Position numbers and translations under genes: made by a program. Shown piece after piece: positions 28,121 to 39,749 of a stretch of DNA of 64,000 bases. The stretch spans positions 1,674,001 to 1,738,000 of the forward strand of contig NZ_CP083646.1 in the NCBI RefSeq assembly GCF_020099275.1, written 5' to 3'. Origin of the DNA: Corynebacterium falsenii (GTDB lineage Bacteria > Actinomycetota > Actinomycetes > Mycobacteriales > Mycobacteriaceae). Position 1 is the stretch's first letter, and each line of letters begins with the position of its first letter. The notes beneath the pieces were generated by a model, which worked only from the letters and a program-made list of their open reading frames with translations, was not told the DNA's origin and ran no database searches.

Positions 28121-31015
28121 CTAGCCAGAGTTGCGCAGTGCCGTGGCCAGACCGTTCATCGTCAACTGGATTCCGGATCGCACCTTCCGAGAATCGTCGC
28201 CGGCGCGGTAGCGGCGCAGCAGCTCCACCTGCAACAGGTTGAGCGGAACCAGATATGGGAACCGGTTGCGCACCGAATTGGCGAGCTCTGGGTTATCCGT
28301 CAGCAGCGATTCGCGGCCGGTGATCTTGAGGTACATCTCCACGGTGAGCCGGTATTCCTTCTCGATGATGGAGAAGATACGCTTGGCGTCGTCCTGATCC
28401 GGCACCAAGTGGCTGTATAGCTCCGCAATGGCCATGTCCGCCTTTGACATCACCTGCGCCATGTTGGACAGCACGGAGTCGAAGAACGGCCAACGCTTGT
28501 GCAATTCGCGAAGGTAGTTCAGGCGTTCTTTCTCGCTCCCCGAGATCGACTGGCCATCGGCCAACCACTGCTCCAGAGCTGAGCCCACGCCGAACCAACC
28601 GGGCAGCATGATGCGCGATTGCGACCAGCTCAGCACCCACGGGATAGCGCGGAGATCGGAGATGTTCTTCGTCTCCTTGCGCGAGGACGGACGCGAGCCG
28701 ATGTTGAGGCTCCCGATCTCGTGCAGCGGCGTGGAGGACGTGAAGTACTGGATGAATCCGGGGTCCTCGTGCATGAGCGCAGCGTAGGCTTTCTGCGACA
28801 GCGCGGAGAGCTCCCGCATCGTCTCGTAAGCCGGTTCCGGATTCTCGATCTCGTCGACGGGCAACAGGCTGGCTTCCAACGTGGCCGCTACCAGCGCCTC
28901 GAGATTGTGCCGGGCATTGACCCGGTCGCCGTACTTCGCGGAGATGATCTCGCCCTGCTCCGTGATGCGCACGGCGCCCTGCACCGCGCCCTCGGGCTGG
29001 GCGAGGATCGCCTCGTAGGACGGGCCGCCACCGCGACCCACCGTGCCACCACGGCCGTGGAACAGGCGCAGCGAGATGTCCGCATCGCTGGCGGCGGACA
29101 CCAACGCCAGCTCGGCGTCATACAGTGCCCAGTTGGCCGCGAAGTACCCGCCGTCCTTGTTGGAGTCCGAGTATCCCAGCATGATCTCCTGCCGGTCCCC
29201 GCGCTGCTGCACGTAGTTGCGGTACAGCGGCAGCTTCCAGAGCTTGCGCATGATCTCAGCACCACCGGCGAGGTCGTCGATGGTCTCGAACAAGGGGATG
29301 ACATCCACCGAGCCGGTGGGGGCATCCCGGTGCGCCCGAATGAGTCCCACCTCCTTGAGCAGAATCATGGGCTCTAGGATGTCGGAGACGGATTCCGCCA
29401 TGGAGATGATGCAGTGCGGGATCACCTGCGGGCCAAACTTCCGCGCTGCGGCAGCAGCGGCTCGGAAGATGCCGAGCTCCTTAGCCGTGTTATCGCTGAA
29501 CTCCGCCTCTGGATCAACGAGCGGACGGGGGCTCTGCAGTTCGCGGAGCAACAGCTCGATCTTGGCGTCCTCGTCCAGCTGTGCGTAATCATCGTGCACG
29601 GCGGCGTGCGCGAAAATCTCCGTGAGGACCTCCTCGAAGCTCTCGGAGTTCTGGCGCAGATCCAGCGCCGAGAGGTGGAACCCAAAGGTCTCCACGGCCT
29701 CGCGGAGGTCCGCCAGGGTGTGGTCGGCCAACAGCTCGTCCATGGAGTTGCGCAGCGAGGCATCGACCACGTGAATGTCGGCCAGCAACTCCTCGGGACC
29801 GGTGTACGGCTTGTGCCCCTTGTGCACACCACCGGCCACGACCGGCTCCCCCAGCGACTGCTTCGCCGTGGCCGCCACCCGTCCGCGCATTCCGTGCAGC
29901 GCCCGTCGGTACGGTTCGTCAGCCCGCGAGGGAATGTCGTTGTGCCCGCGATCTGCCAGGTCGGCGAGCTCATCGGTGACTTCCGTCAGCCGCGAGGACA
30001 AGCTCAGCTCGTGCTCGAGGTAATACAGCGTGTCCACGTAGTACTCGAAGATCGTCCGCGCCGCGGAACTCGTGGCCAGCTCCACCGTCTCCGCGGTGAC
30101 GAACGGATTGCCGTCGTGGTCGCCGCCGATCCACGATCCAGGGCGCACCATCGGGGTGCGCTTTACTGCGTCGCCGTAGCGTTGGCACATGTGCTCATTC
30201 ACACGCCGGTTGATCGCCGGGATCTCGGTGAGCAGGCTGATGCCGTAGTAGCGCAGGCCCACCTTGATTTCATCCTCGATGCGGGGTCGCACGCTACGGA
30301 TCAGTGCCGTCTGCCAGAGCAGCGTCATGCGGCGTCGAATAACGAGGTCAATGGCTTCGAGTCGCTGCTGTGTGCGAGCGTTGTTGGGGGCGTTGAGGAT
30401 CTCCCCGCGTCGGCGCATCATCTTCATGATGTCCTTCTGCACGTCGAAGACGGTCCTTCGCCGCGTTTCGGTGGGGTGCGCGGTGAGCACGGGCGCGACC
30501 ATGGCTTTTTCCATCGTCGCCGCCACGGCCTCGGCCGAAACGCCGTTGTCATCCAGGGCCTTCCACGTGTACTCGAGGGTCGAGGGCTGCGCGGCCTCGC
30601 CCTCGTCGGCCGCCTTTTCGCGCAGCCGTTCCGCGTGGAGGTCCTCGGCCAGGTTCGCCATGAGGGCGAAGTGCGAGAACGCGCGAATTACGGGCAGCGC
30701 CTTATCCGTCGGCACGGCCTTGATCTGCTCGGCGAGGTCGGCGACGCGCAGCTCACCGTAACGCAGGTCGAAGGCCGCCGCACGCGCGTTCTCGATGAGG
30801 TTGAACGTGTACTCACCTTCCTGTTCGCGGATGACGTCGCCCAGGATGGTGCCGAGGTAGCGCGTGTCGTCGCGCACGGTGGGGTGGATATCGGCGTGGG
30901 GTGTTTCGGGCGGCAGGATGGGGATGGCCGTCCCTTCCACCGTCTTCGTCCGCAGCTGCTCCTTGTGCGCTGCGCCCTGTTTCAGGTCCTTGTTGTGTTC
31001 ACCTGCGATAGTCAT
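28121..31015 (-). CDS. ppc: Phosphoenolpyruvate carboxylase
   Basis: 964 residues, within the normal range. Catalytic blocks are LTAHPTETRRRTV (about residue 155), GYSDSNKDGGYFAANW, and FHGRGGTVGRGGGPS in the C-terminal half; the protein ends in NSG. The enzyme makes oxaloacetate from PEP and bicarbonate and is the main anaplerotic route in many corynebacteria. ATG 31015 is chosen by the family N-terminus. The leader holds a strong hairpin (31028-31063). Confidence 0.98.
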   Translation of the reverse strand: MTIAGEHNKDLKQGAAHKEQLRTKTVEGTAIPILPPETPHADIHPTVRDDTRYLGTILGDVIREQEGEYTFNLIENARAAAFDLRYGELRVADLAEQIKAVPTDKALPVIRAFSHFALMANLAEDLHAERLREKAADEGEAAQPSTLEYTWKALDDNGVSAEAVAATMEKAMVAPVLTAHPTETRRRTVFDVQKDIMKMMRRRGEILNAPNNARTQQRLEAIDLVIRRRMTLLWQTALIRSVRPRIEDEIKVGLRYYGISLLTEIPAINRRVNEHMCQRYGDAVKRTPMVRPGSWIGGDHDGNPFVTAETVELATSSAARTIFEYYVDTLYYLEHELSLSSRLTEVTDELADLADRGHNDIPSRADEPYRRALHGMRGRVAATAKQSLGEPVVAGGVHKGHKPYTGPEELLADIHVVDASLRNSMDELLADHTLADLREAVETFGFHLSALDLRQNSESFEEVLTEIFAHAAVHDDYAQLDEDAKIELLLRELQSPRPLVDPEAEFSDNTAKELGIFRAAAAAARKFGPQVIPHCIISMAESVSDILEPMILLKEVGLIRAHRDAPTGSVDVIPLFETIDDLAGGAEIMRKLWKLPLYRNYVQQRGDRQEIMLGYSDSNKDGGYFAANWALYDAELALVSAASDADISLRLFHGRGGTVGRGGGPSYEAILAQPEGAVQGAVRITEQGEIISAKYGDRVNARHNLEALVAATLEASLLPVDEIENPEPAYETMRELSALSQKAYAALMHEDPGFIQYFTSSTPLHEIGSLNIGSRPSSRKETKNISDLRAIPWVLSWSQSRIMLPGWFGVGSALEQWLADGQSISGSEKERLNYLRELHKRWPFFDSVLSNMAQVMSKADMAIAELYSHLVPDQDDAKRIFSIIEKEYRLTVEMYLKITGRESLLTDNPELANSVRNRFPYLVPLNLLQVELLRRYRAGDDSRKVRSGIQLTMNGLATALRNSG

Positions 31016-31027
31016 AGACACAAGAGT

Positions 31028-31063
31028 AGCGAGCACTCCGCGTTTGTGCGCAGAGTGCCCGCT
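31028..31063 (-). other. Long imperfect hairpin in the ppc leader
   Basis: Outer arms AGCG/CGCT, then GCACTC/GAGTGC and GCG/CGC pair around a short loop with two mismatches. It ends 12 bases before the ppc start codon; no T-run follows, so it is more likely a leader structure or tpiA 3'-end signal than a classical terminator. Confidence 0.55.
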
Positions 31064-31177
31064 AGTTCCTCTTTAATTTTGCGCCCACTACCTGCGGTGA
31101 CCCGGCAATGTTAAGTTTCAGCGAACACTGCCGGTGCTCCCCTGGTCTCGGGTCGCTTCTTTTCGTCTCGACGCCAC

Positions 31178-31960
31178 CTAGGACGCGTTTGCCGCTGCCG
31201 CGACAAGGCGGGCGAAGTCTTCGCCGTCCAGGGAGGCGCCGCCGACGAGTCCACCGTCAACGTCGGGCTGGGAGACGATCTCGGCAACGGAGTCTGTCTT
31301 CACGGAGCCACCGTAGAGGATGCGCAGACCAGCCGCGACGTCCTCTCCGCTGAGCTCGGCCACGAGCTTGCGGATGGCCGCGCAGACCTCTTGGGCATCC
31401 TCCGCCGAGGCGGTCTTGCCGGTGCCGATGGCCCAGACCGGTTCGTAGGCGATGACCACGTTGGACAGCTCGGCGGCGTCGATGCCCGCCAGGGACTCGC
31501 GAGTCTGGGTGACTACGTAGTCCACGTGCTCGCCAGCCTCACGAACTTCGAGGGGCTCACCGACGCACACGATGGGCTTCATATCGTGAGCCAGTGCGGC
31601 CTTGGCCTTGTTGGCGACCGTTTGGTTGTCCTCGTTGTGGTACTCGCGGCGCTCGGAGTGTCCCACGACTACCCAGGTGCAGCCCAGCTTGGCGAGCATG
31701 GGGCCGGAGACCTCACCGGTGTAGGCGCCGGACTCGTGCTCGGAGACGTCCTGAGCACCGTAGGTGATCTGGAGCTTGTCGCCGTCCACCAGGGTTTGGA
31801 CAGAGCGGATGTCGGTGAACGGCGGGATAAACGCTACGTCTACCTTGTCGTAGTAGTCCTTGGGCAGGGCGAAGGCGAACTTCTGGACTACCTGGAGGGC
31901 CTCGAGGTGGTTGAGGTTCATCTTCCAGTTGCCAGCGATAAGCGGTGTGCGTGCAGCCAT
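31178..31960 (-). CDS. tpiA: Triosephosphate isomerase
   Basis: 260 residues, a TIM barrel. The catalytic lysine is in GNWKMN (near residue 12), the electrophilic histidine in VVGHSERR, and the catalytic glutamate in [12 protein letters not shown]. It interconverts dihydroxyacetone phosphate and glyceraldehyde 3-phosphate. It is third in the gapA-pgk-tpiA-ppc glycolytic cluster, which is conserved in Corynebacterium. Confidence 0.98.
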   Translation of the reverse strand: MAARTPLIAGNWKMNLNHLEALQVVQKFAFALPKDYYDKVDVAFIPPFTDIRSVQTLVDGDKLQITYGAQDVSEHESGAYTGEVSGPMLAKLGCTWVVVGHSERREYHNEDNQTVANKAKAALAHDMKPIVCVGEPLEVREAGEHVDYVVTQTRESLAGIDAAELSNVVIAYEPVWAIGTGKTASAEDAQEVCAAIRKLVAELSGEDVAAGLRILYGGSVKTDSVAEIVSQPDVDGGLVGGASLDGEDFARLVAAAANAS

Positions 31961-32010
31961 GTGTTGATAGGCCTTTCTAGGGTCGAGCGTGGATGGGTTG
32001 GGGCTGGTGA

Positions 32011-32057
32011 GTCTTCGCGACTCTTTTCAGTCTTTTCGCGTCTTCTCAGTCTTCGAG
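32011..32057. repeat. 19-bp tandem repeat across the pgk stop codon
   Basis: A unit beginning GTCTTCGCGACTC (32011) is followed by GTCTTTTCGCGTC (32030) and the partial copy GTCTTCGAG (32049). The pgk stop codon (32046-32048, minus strand) ends the second copy. Confidence 0.65.
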
Positions 32058-33257
32058 GACTGCAACGCCCGGCAGTTCCTTGCCCTCGAGGAACTCGAGG
32101 GAGGCACCGCCACCCGTGGAGATGTGGGTGAAACCGTCTTCGTTGAGGCCGAGGGTGCGCACGGCAGCGGCGGAATCGCCACCGCCGACCACGGAGTAGG
32201 CGCCATCACTGGTGGCAGCGATGATGGCTTCGGCGACACCCTTGGTGCCTGCGGCGAAGTTCGGGAACTCGAACACGCCCATGGGGCCGTTCCAGAAGAT
32301 GGTCTTGGACTTGTTGAGGATCTCAGAGAATGCCTTGACGGACTCCGGTCCCACATCCAGGCCCATCCAACCTGCGGGGATGGACTTGAGGTCAACGGTG
32401 CGGTGGTCGGCTTCCTTGTCGAAGCGCTCGGCGACCTCCACGTCGGTCGGAAGCACGATGACGTCACCGAAGCGGTCGAGCAAATCCTTGCAGGTGTCGA
32501 TCATGTCTTCCTGCAGCAGGGAGCCGCCGACCTCGTAGCCCTGGGCCGCGAGGAAGGTGAAGCACATGCCGCCACCGATGATGAGGTTGTCTACCTTGGG
32601 GGCGAGTGCCTCAATCACACCGAGCTTGTCGGACACCTTGGATCCACCGAGAACCACGGCGTAGGGGTGCTCGGGGTTGTCGGAGATCTTGCGCAGAACT
32701 TCGAGCTCGGTCTCAACGAGGCCACCGGCGTAGTGCGGGAGCTTCTTGGCAACGTCGTAGACGGAGGCCTGCTTGCGGTGCACAACACCGAAACCGTCGG
32801 AGACGAAAGCTCCATTGTCACCGGTCAGCGCCGCCAGCTCACTGGCGAACTCGGCGCGCTCGGCCTCGTCCTTGGAGGTCTCGCGGGGGTCGAAGCGCAC
32901 ATTTTCCAGCAGCAGGATGTCGCCATCATTGAGGCCGTTGGCGCGCTCGTGGGCATCTTCGCCGGTCACGTCCGATGCCAGCGGAACCCACTGATCCAGG
33001 CGCTCGGAGAGGGCCTCAGCAACGGGTGCGAGGGAGAACTCGTCCTTGACCTCACCCTTGGGGCGGCCGAGGTGAGCGGAGACGATTACGCGGGCACCAG
33101 CCTCGATGAGCTTCTTGAGGGTGGGCACAGACGCGTCGATGCGGCCGGGGTCGGTAATTTCTCCGTCGGAGAGCGGGACGTTGAGGTCCGCGCGCACGAG
33201 AACGTGGCGGCCTTCGACGCCTTCATTGATCAGATCTTGGACGGTTTTCACTGCCAT
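32046..33257 (-). CDS. pgk: Phosphoglycerate kinase
   Basis: 403 residues. N-terminal [11 protein letters not shown], the substrate-loop basic residues in [23 protein letters not shown], and the C-terminal nucleotide motif [10 protein letters not shown] are present. It makes ATP and 3-phosphoglycerate from 1,3-bisphosphoglycerate. ATG 33257 gives the usual MAVKT N-terminus; ATG 33263, six bases upstream and closer to AGGATTTG, is an equally possible start. Confidence 0.97.
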   Translation of the reverse strand: MAVKTVQDLINEGVEGRHVLVRADLNVPLSDGEITDPGRIDASVPTLKKLIEAGARVIVSAHLGRPKGEVKDEFSLAPVAEALSERLDQWVPLASDVTGEDAHERANGLNDGDILLLENVRFDPRETSKDEAERAEFASELAALTGDNGAFVSDGFGVVHRKQASVYDVAKKLPHYAGGLVETELEVLRKISDNPEHPYAVVLGGSKVSDKLGVIEALAPKVDNLIIGGGMCFTFLAAQGYEVGGSLLQEDMIDTCKDLLDRFGDVIVLPTDVEVAERFDKEADHRTVDLKSIPAGWMGLDVGPESVKAFSEILNKSKTIFWNGPMGVFEFPNFAAGTKGVAEAIIAATSDGAYSVVGGGDSAAAVRTLGLNEDGFTHISTGGGASLEFLEGKELPGVAVLED

Positions 33258-33319
33258 GGTCATCAAATCCTGTTCGCAAATTCGTTGGTGTTGAGAAGGT
33301 AGATATCGAGCATTAATTG

Positions 33320-33348
33320 GGTCGGTCCCATTAACCAGGTCGGTCCCA
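33320..33348. repeat. Direct repeat GGTCGGTCCCA, period 18 bp, between gapA and pgk
   Basis: GGTCGGTCCCA is present at 33320-33330 and again at 33338-33348 without mismatch. Confidence 0.7.
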
Positions 33349-33366
33349 GGGCCCCTAGGTACACGT

Positions 33367-33405
33367 CGAACCGAGACAGCAGGAAACGCTGCTGTGCTCG
33401 GTTCG
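33367..33405 (-). terminator. Strong hairpin between gapA and pgk
   Basis: CGAACCGAG (33367-33375) pairs with CTCGGTTCG (33397-33405), and inside it AGCAG pairs with CTGCT. No T-run follows, so partial termination or an mRNA processing and stability role is likely, with gapA made in excess over pgk (inference). Confidence 0.65.
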
Positions 33406-33429
33406 CATGGTGTTCATGGGGTCACACGC

Positions 33430-34476
<1,047 letters not shown>

Positions 34477-34598
34477 TCATGGCCAGCGCCTGAGGCGGGA
34501 CTGCAACCCGCATCATGCGCTCACACAATCGAGACTACCCTGCAATCCGCACGGCTGCAGAAGGATTTACCCCTGTCGGTATAAGTGTTTCGAGGCCA

Positions 34599-34642
34599 CA
34601 CTAAAGCAGCACTAGAGCACCAGTAAAGCGCCACTAAGGCAG
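34599..34642. repeat. Four-copy 11-bp tandem repeat directly after whiA
   Basis: CACTAAAGCAG, CACTAGAGCAC, CAGTAAAGCGC and CACTAAGGCAG follow head to tail and end two bases before the whiA stop codon. Confidence 0.85.
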
Positions 34643-34644
34643 CG

Positions 34645-35625
34645 CTATCCTTCGTCGAGCTCCATGTTCACTGCCTCCTGGGTGTCGGGGATGCCCAGCT
34701 CCTCGGCACGTTTATCAGCCATGGACAGTAGGCGCCGGATTCGTCCGGCCACCGCATCCTTGGTCATGGCTGGTTCAGCGAGCCGCCCGAGTTCCTCCAG
34801 CGACGCCTCCTTGTGCTCCACGCGCAACCGACCCGCTTCCGCGAGGTGCTGTGGTACGTCGTCACCCAAGATGTCCAGCGCTCGGTTTACCCGAATTGCT
34901 GCCGCCGCCGCTGCTCGCGCGCTGCGGCGCAGATTGGCATCGTCGAAGTTGGCCAAGCGGTTGGCCTTTGCGCGGTTTTCCCGGTACTGGCGTTGCTTCT
35001 CCCAATCCTCGCGGGCGTCCGTCGCTCCCATGAGCAACAGGAGTCGCCCAATCGATTCGCCGTCTCGGAGAACCACGCGGTGTGTGCCGCGAGCCTCCTT
35101 TGTTTTCGCGGCGACGTCGATGCGCCGAGCCGCTCCGACCAGAGCCAGCGCTGCCTCGTTGGAGGGGGTCGTGACCTCGAGTGCGGAGGATCGGCCGGGA
35201 TCAGTGAGATAACCGTGTGCCAGGAAGGCGCCTCGCCAGGCGGCTACACACTGCTCCTTCGTGCCACCGATGATGAATCGAGGAAGGCCGCGGACTGGGC
35301 GGCCAGCGCGGTCGATGAGCTCGGTACGACGGGCCAGCTCCAGTCCGCCGTCCTCCCAGCGCAGGATGTATCGCGGTGAGCGGCGCAAGTTGCCGGCACC
35401 CACCACGTGCAGCTCTGCCTCTAAGTGGAATAGCTGCTCAATCATGGTGGAGACTCGGTGCGCGGTGTCCTCGGAGTCGACCTCGGCCTCGACCACGATG
35501 GAACCGTTGACCAGGTGCAGTGCGGCGGTGTAGCGCAACAGGCTGGCGACCTCTGCCAGCTTCTCGTCGGACCGAGCCACATCCACCTTGGTCAGTTCGG
35601 CCTTCACATCGGCTGTTAGCGCCAC
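34645..35625 (-). CDS. whiA: Sporulation/cell-division regulator WhiA
   Basis: 326 residues. The N-terminal LAGLIDADG-like fold includes [16 protein letters not shown] and [25 protein letters not shown]. The C-terminal helix-turn-helix spans [22 protein letters not shown] (conserved core ASLEELG). WhiA is a DNA-binding regulator linked to cell division across Gram-positive bacteria. Its GTG start overlaps the yvcK stop by one base (TAGTG). The uvrC-rapZ-yvcK-whiA order is conserved. Confidence 0.96.
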   Translation of the reverse strand: MALTADVKAELTKVDVARSDEKLAEVASLLRYTAALHLVNGSIVVEAEVDSEDTAHRVSTMIEQLFHLEAELHVVGAGNLRRSPRYILRWEDGGLELARRTELIDRAGRPVRGLPRFIIGGTKEQCVAAWRGAFLAHGYLTDPGRSSALEVTTPSNEAALALVGAARRIDVAAKTKEARGTHRVVLRDGESIGRLLLLMGATDAREDWEKQRQYRENRAKANRLANFDDANLRRSARAAAAAAIRVNRALDILGDDVPQHLAEAGRLRVEHKEASLEELGRLAEPAMTKDAVAGRIRRLLSMADKRAEELGIPDTQEAVNMELDEG

Positions 35626-36716
35626 TACACGTCCTTCCCATGGGCGGGAGCGTTGTCCGTTCCCGCCGCGACTTCCTGCAACACGGAGGCGAGCTTGGAC
35701 GGCTTGTGTCGATCCGTCCAGCGGCCTCGGTTGTCATCTTCTCGCACATCACGATAGAGCACCTGTGCCCCCAGGGACGAAGCTGCCCGGTCAATGTGCC
35801 TCCGCGTGCTGTGGCTGGGCATGGTGGACAGGTCCACGATGACGTCGTCGATCTTCAATTCCGGACTGTGCTGACGGATCATGTGGATGTGGTGCTCCAG
35901 CGACAAGCCCTCGGTCTCGCCGGGTTCGGGGACGAGGTTGAGGATGAGCACCTTGGGTGCGGATGTCTCATTGAGTGCCTGCACGATGTCGGGCACGAGC
36001 ACGTGCGGGATCACGCTGGAAAACCACGAGCCGGGTCCCATCGTCACGAGATCCGCCTTCATGATGGCTTCCACGGCTTCGGGGGACGCCGGAGGATGAT
36101 CGGGGAACAAGCGCACGCGGCGCACCTCCCCCAGTGTCGATGCCACAGCCACCTGGCCGCGCACGCTCACGACCTCGCGGGGATCCTGCTCCAAGCCGAT
36201 GACCTCGGCTTCCAGGTCCAGTGGCTCGGGGCTCATCGGGATCACTCGCCCTTTGACGCCAAGCAAGCTAGACAACTCATCGAGGGCGGCCAGCTCGCTT
36301 CCCATCACCTGGGCGAGGCCCGTGATGAGGAAATTGCCCAACGCGTGCCCCTTCAACGCACCATTGCCGCCGAAGCGGTGCTGCAGGGCGGTCTCCCACA
36401 TGTGGCCCCGCTCGTTATCCCGGGCCAGGGCTGCCAGCGCCATGCGCAGGTCGCCGGGCGGGAGCATGCCGAGTTCCCGGCGGATCCGCCCGGACGAGCC
36501 ACCATCATCAGCGACGGTGACGATGGCGGAGACGTGATCGGAGACTGACCGTGCCGACCGCAGGGTGTTGAACAGCCCGTGGCCACCACCCATGCAGGCC
36601 ACTCGGCCGATGGACGCAGTGCTGTCAGTACGAGCGCCATCAGAATGAGCGCCGTCAGAATGAGCGCCGTCAGAATGAGCGCCATCAGAATGAAGCTCAG
36701 TGTGTTCAGTCGTCAT
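35625..36716 (-). CDS. yvcK: Gluconeogenesis factor YvcK (CofD-like)
   Basis: 363 residues. After residue 37 the CofD-like core starts ([17 protein letters not shown]) and continues with [18 protein letters not shown] and GNFLITGL. YvcK binds UDP-sugars and affects cell-wall and central-carbon balance in other bacteria. The N-terminal tail is unusual: residues about 9-28 are four tandem HSDGA units from a 15-bp DNA repeat. ATG 36716 lies four bases after rapZ; the repeat lies inside the translated part. Confidence 0.94.
   Translation of the reverse strand: MTTEHTELHSDGAHSDGAHSDGAHSDGARTDSTASIGRVACMGGGHGLFNTLRSARSVSDHVSAIVTVADDGGSSGRIRRELGMLPPGDLRMALAALARDNERGHMWETALQHRFGGNGALKGHALGNFLITGLAQVMGSELAALDELSSLLGVKGRVIPMSPEPLDLEAEVIGLEQDPREVVSVRGQVAVASTLGEVRRVRLFPDHPPASPEAVEAIMKADLVTMGPGSWFSSVIPHVLVPDIVQALNETSAPKVLILNLVPEPGETEGLSLEHHIHMIRQHSPELKIDDVIVDLSTMPSHSTRRHIDRAASSLGAQVLYRDVREDDNRGRWTDRHKPSKLASVLQEVAAGTDNAPAHGKDV
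36621..36695. repeat. 15-bp tandem repeat encoding (HSDGA)n at the N-terminus of YvcK
   Basis: Four near-identical units (GCCATCAGAATGAGC or GCCGTCAGAATGAGC) fill 36636-36695, preceded by a diverged fifth unit at 36621-36635. In the gene frame they encode HSDGA. Confidence 0.9.
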
Positions 36717-36720
36717 TGCT

Positions 36721-37620
36721 CTATCGCTCCAGGTCGCGGTGGGAAACTTTCACATTCATGTGGTCGGAGGCAAGCCTGCGTCCGAGCTCTTCTACGACCG
36801 CCACACTGCGGTGGTGACCTCCGGTGCAGCCCACCGCAACGGTGACGAAGGACTTGCCCTCGCGTCGGAAACCGGGAAGCGTGGAATGCAGCAACATTTC
36901 GGCGCTGCGCAGGAACTCCGTGGCGCCCTCTTGATGCAGCACGTAGTCCGCGACCTGGGGATCCGTTCCCCGGTACGGGCGCAGCTCCTCCACCCAGTAC
37001 GGGTTCGGCAAGAAACGCGCGTCCAGCAGCATGTCCACATCCCGCGGCGCGCCGTTTTTGAAGCCGAAGCTCATAAGATTAACCCGCACGCCGTACTGGT
37101 CCTCGCTGGCGAAGAAGTCCTCCAACTGGCGGCGCAGATCGTGCACGCTCTTCTTGGTGGTGTCGAGGATGATGTCCGAACGATCCCGGATGCGCTGCAG
37201 CATGGCGCGCTCCCGGTTGATGCCGTCCATGAGCGTGCCGTCTCCCTGCAGCGGGTGCGTGCGACGCACCGCGTCGAAGCGTGCAATGAGGGCCTCATCG
37301 GTGGCGTCGAGAAAAAGAACGGTGGCATGGCGGCCACGGGTATGCAGCGCATCGAGCACCTCGCACAGGTCACCGGCGAAATCGCGGGAGCGAACGTCCG
37401 TGACCACGGCGAGCTTCTCGATGGGAGATTCATCCTCGAAGCTCAGCTCCACCATGCGCATGATCAGCTCCGGCGGAAGGTTATCCGCCACGTACCACCC
37501 CAGCTCCTCCAATGCCGCGGCCGTGGCCCGGCGACCAGCGCCGGACATGCCGGTGATGAGGATCAGGGAGGGGTCAACGTAATCGCGATGGGGAGGCGAC
37601 GCACTACCGAGGGAGCTCAT
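36721..37620 (-). CDS. rapZ: RNase adaptor / nucleotide-binding protein RapZ
   Basis: 299 residues. Walker A is GMSGAGRRATAAAL near residue 24; the conserved C-terminal block is FVTVAVGCTGGHHRSVAVVEEL. In E. coli RapZ targets GlmZ small RNA to RNase E, but the actinobacterial role is not known; a nucleotide-sugar sensing role is likely. It lies between uvrC and yvcK with four- and 14-base gaps. Confidence 0.95.
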   Translation of the reverse strand: MSSLGSASPPHRDYVDPSLILITGMSGAGRRATAAALEELGWYVADNLPPELIMRMVELSFEDESPIEKLAVVTDVRSRDFAGDLCEVLDALHTRGRHATVLFLDATDEALIARFDAVRRTHPLQGDGTLMDGINRERAMLQRIRDRSDIILDTTKKSVHDLRRQLEDFFASEDQYGVRVNLMSFGFKNGAPRDVDMLLDARFLPNPYWVEELRPYRGTDPQVADYVLHQEGATEFLRSAEMLLHSTLPGFRREGKSFVTVAVGCTGGHHRSVAVVEELGRRLASDHMNVKVSHRDLER

Positions 37621-37634
37621 GAGCTCGATCCTAC

Positions 37635-39749
37635 CTAGCCCTGCAAGGCGTCGTGGATGACTTGAGCCAGACTAGGCCCAAATCCGGGGAGGGCCGCAAT
37701 GTCCTCCACGCTCGCCTCGCGAACCTTAGCCACCGAGCCGAAGGCCTTGACCAACTGCTTGCGTCGTTTCGGGCCCAGCCCCTTGATGTCATCGAGCTTG
37801 CTGCGCCGCATCCGAGAGCTCCGCTGCTGCCGGTGGAACGTGATGGCGAACCGGTGTGCCTCGTCGCGGATGTACTGCACCAGATACAGGGCCTGGGAAT
37901 TGCGCGGAACGATGACCGGGTAGTCCTCCCCCGGCACCCACAATTCCTCGAGGCGCTTGGCGATGCCCACCAACGTCACGTCGGTGATGCCGAGTTCGTC
38001 CAGCACCTTCTGCGCAGCATTGACCTGGGGTTGGCCACCATCGACGATAAACAGCTGCGGTGGATACGCGAACGGGCGCCGGGGCTCCTTGTGCGTGCTC
38101 GCGCCGCTTCTGGCCGGGTCCCCAGCGGAGTCCCCAGCCGCAGGCTCGTCGTTGAGCTCTTCCTCGCCTTCCAGCAGATCACCGCCATCATCGCCCGCAG
38201 GAACAGCGGTCTGGTCCTTGAGGTAGCGCTGGAAACGCCGCCGCACAACCTCGGCGATGGAGGCGACATCGTCCGAGCGCCCGTCACCCGCGGCCTCGCG
38301 GATCTTGTACCGGCGGTAATCGGACTTCTTCGGCAACCCATCCTCGAACACTACGAGCGAGGCCACCACGTCCGTGCCCTGGATATGCGAGATGTCGATG
38401 CACTCGATGCGCAGCGGAGACTCGTCCATCCACAGCGCCTCCTGCAACTCCTGCAGTGCCGCCGACCGGGTGGTGAGATCCCCCGCCCGCTTGAGCTTGT
38501 GCTGGGCCAGTGCCTGGGTGGCGTTCGTTGTGGCGGTCTCCATGAGGGCCCGCTTATCGCCGCGCTGCGGCACGCGGATCGACACGTTGGATCCGCGCAA
38601 ACTGGTGAGCCACTCCGCGAGTTCGTCGGCCTCCGCCGGCATGGAATTGACCAAGACCTCGCGAGGCACGGGCGTGACCTGCACATCGCCTACGAGATCG
38701 CCCAGCTCTGTCGCTGCCGCGGGGTTAATCGCCCGAGCGAGGTCGCGGTCGACGTGCGAACTGGACGCACCGCCCACCGCCGTTTCCGTCGCCCGGGCCA
38801 GCTCAGCCTCCTCACCATAAAACTGGGTGATGAAATCTGAGACGAGGGCGGCGTCGGACGAATCCTCCCGCTCCACGACCCACCCGCGTTGGCCATGAAT
38901 GCGGCCCCCACGCACGTGGAAGATCTGCACGGCGGCCTCGAGATCATCGGAGACGATGCAGATGAGGTCGGCGTCTGTGTTGTCCGAGAAGACGACAGCC
39001 TGGCGCTCCATCGCCTTCGTCATCGCCTGCAGCTGATCGCGCAGGGACGCAGCGCGCTCGAAATCCAGGTTCTCAGCGGCGTCTTCCATGTCGCGCTTCA
39101 CCCGCGCCAACACGGCATCGGTATTGCCGGCCATGAACCGCGAGAACTGATCCACGAGCTCGCGGTGCTCCTCGGGCGTGACCTTGCCGATGCACGGGGC
39201 ACTGCACCGGTCGATATAGCCCAGCAGGCAGGGCCGATCCAGCGCCTGGTGGCGGCGATACACGCCCGTGGTGCACGTGCGGATGGGGAACACTCGGGTG
39301 AGCGATTCCAAGGTTTCGCGGATCGCCCATGCCTTCGGGTACGGGCCGAAATATCGCACGCCCTTGCGCCGTGGCCCCCGGTAGACGAACGCGCGCGGGA
39401 TCTCCTCTTTTACGCTGATGGCCAGCATCGGGTACGTCTTATCGTCCCGGTACATCACGTTGAAGCGCGGGTTGAAGCGCTTGATCCAGGTGTACTCCAG
39501 GTTGAGCGCTTCAAGCTCGCTGGAGACCACGGTCCACTGCACGTGGTTGGCGGACTGCACCATGGCCCGCGTGCGCGGGTGTAGCTGGCTGAGATCTTGG
39601 AAGTAGTTGGACAGCCGCGCGCGCAGGTTCTTGGCTTTGCCCACGTAGATCACGCGATCAGAGGCATCGCGGAACGTGTACACCCCAGGCTGCGTGGGGA
39701 TCGACCCGGGTTCCGGGCGGTAGGACACGGTTCGGGCCGGTTTACTCAT
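37635..39749 (-). CDS. uvrC: Excinuclease ABC subunit C
   Basis: 704 residues. The GIY-YIG endonuclease domain is N-terminal (PGVYTFRDA and [10 protein letters not shown], about 20-45). The UVR domain ([18 protein letters not shown]) lies near 215. The RNase H-like second nuclease domain begins with [17 protein letters not shown] and includes [14 protein letters not shown]. Helix-hairpin-helix motifs close the protein. UvrC cuts both sides of a lesion in nucleotide excision repair. An acidic Asp/Glu/Gly-rich insert of about 50 residues lies before LFIVDGG. ATG 39749 overlaps the upstream gene by eight bases. Confidence 0.97.
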   Translation of the reverse strand: MSKPARTVSYRPEPGSIPTQPGVYTFRDASDRVIYVGKAKNLRARLSNYFQDLSQLHPRTRAMVQSANHVQWTVVSSELEALNLEYTWIKRFNPRFNVMYRDDKTYPMLAISVKEEIPRAFVYRGPRRKGVRYFGPYPKAWAIRETLESLTRVFPIRTCTTGVYRRHQALDRPCLLGYIDRCSAPCIGKVTPEEHRELVDQFSRFMAGNTDAVLARVKRDMEDAAENLDFERAASLRDQLQAMTKAMERQAVVFSDNTDADLICIVSDDLEAAVQIFHVRGGRIHGQRGWVVEREDSSDAALVSDFITQFYGEEAELARATETAVGGASSSHVDRDLARAINPAAATELGDLVGDVQVTPVPREVLVNSMPAEADELAEWLTSLRGSNVSIRVPQRGDKRALMETATTNATQALAQHKLKRAGDLTTRSAALQELQEALWMDESPLRIECIDISHIQGTDVVASLVVFEDGLPKKSDYRRYKIREAAGDGRSDDVASIAEVVRRRFQRYLKDQTAVPAGDDGGDLLEGEEELNDEPAAGDSAGDPARSGASTHKEPRRPFAYPPQLFIVDGGQPQVNAAQKVLDELGITDVTLVGIAKRLEELWVPGEDYPVIVPRNSQALYLVQYIRDEAHRFAITFHRQQRSSRMRRSKLDDIKGLGPKRRKQLVKAFGSVAKVREASVEDIAALPGFGPSLAQVIHDALQG

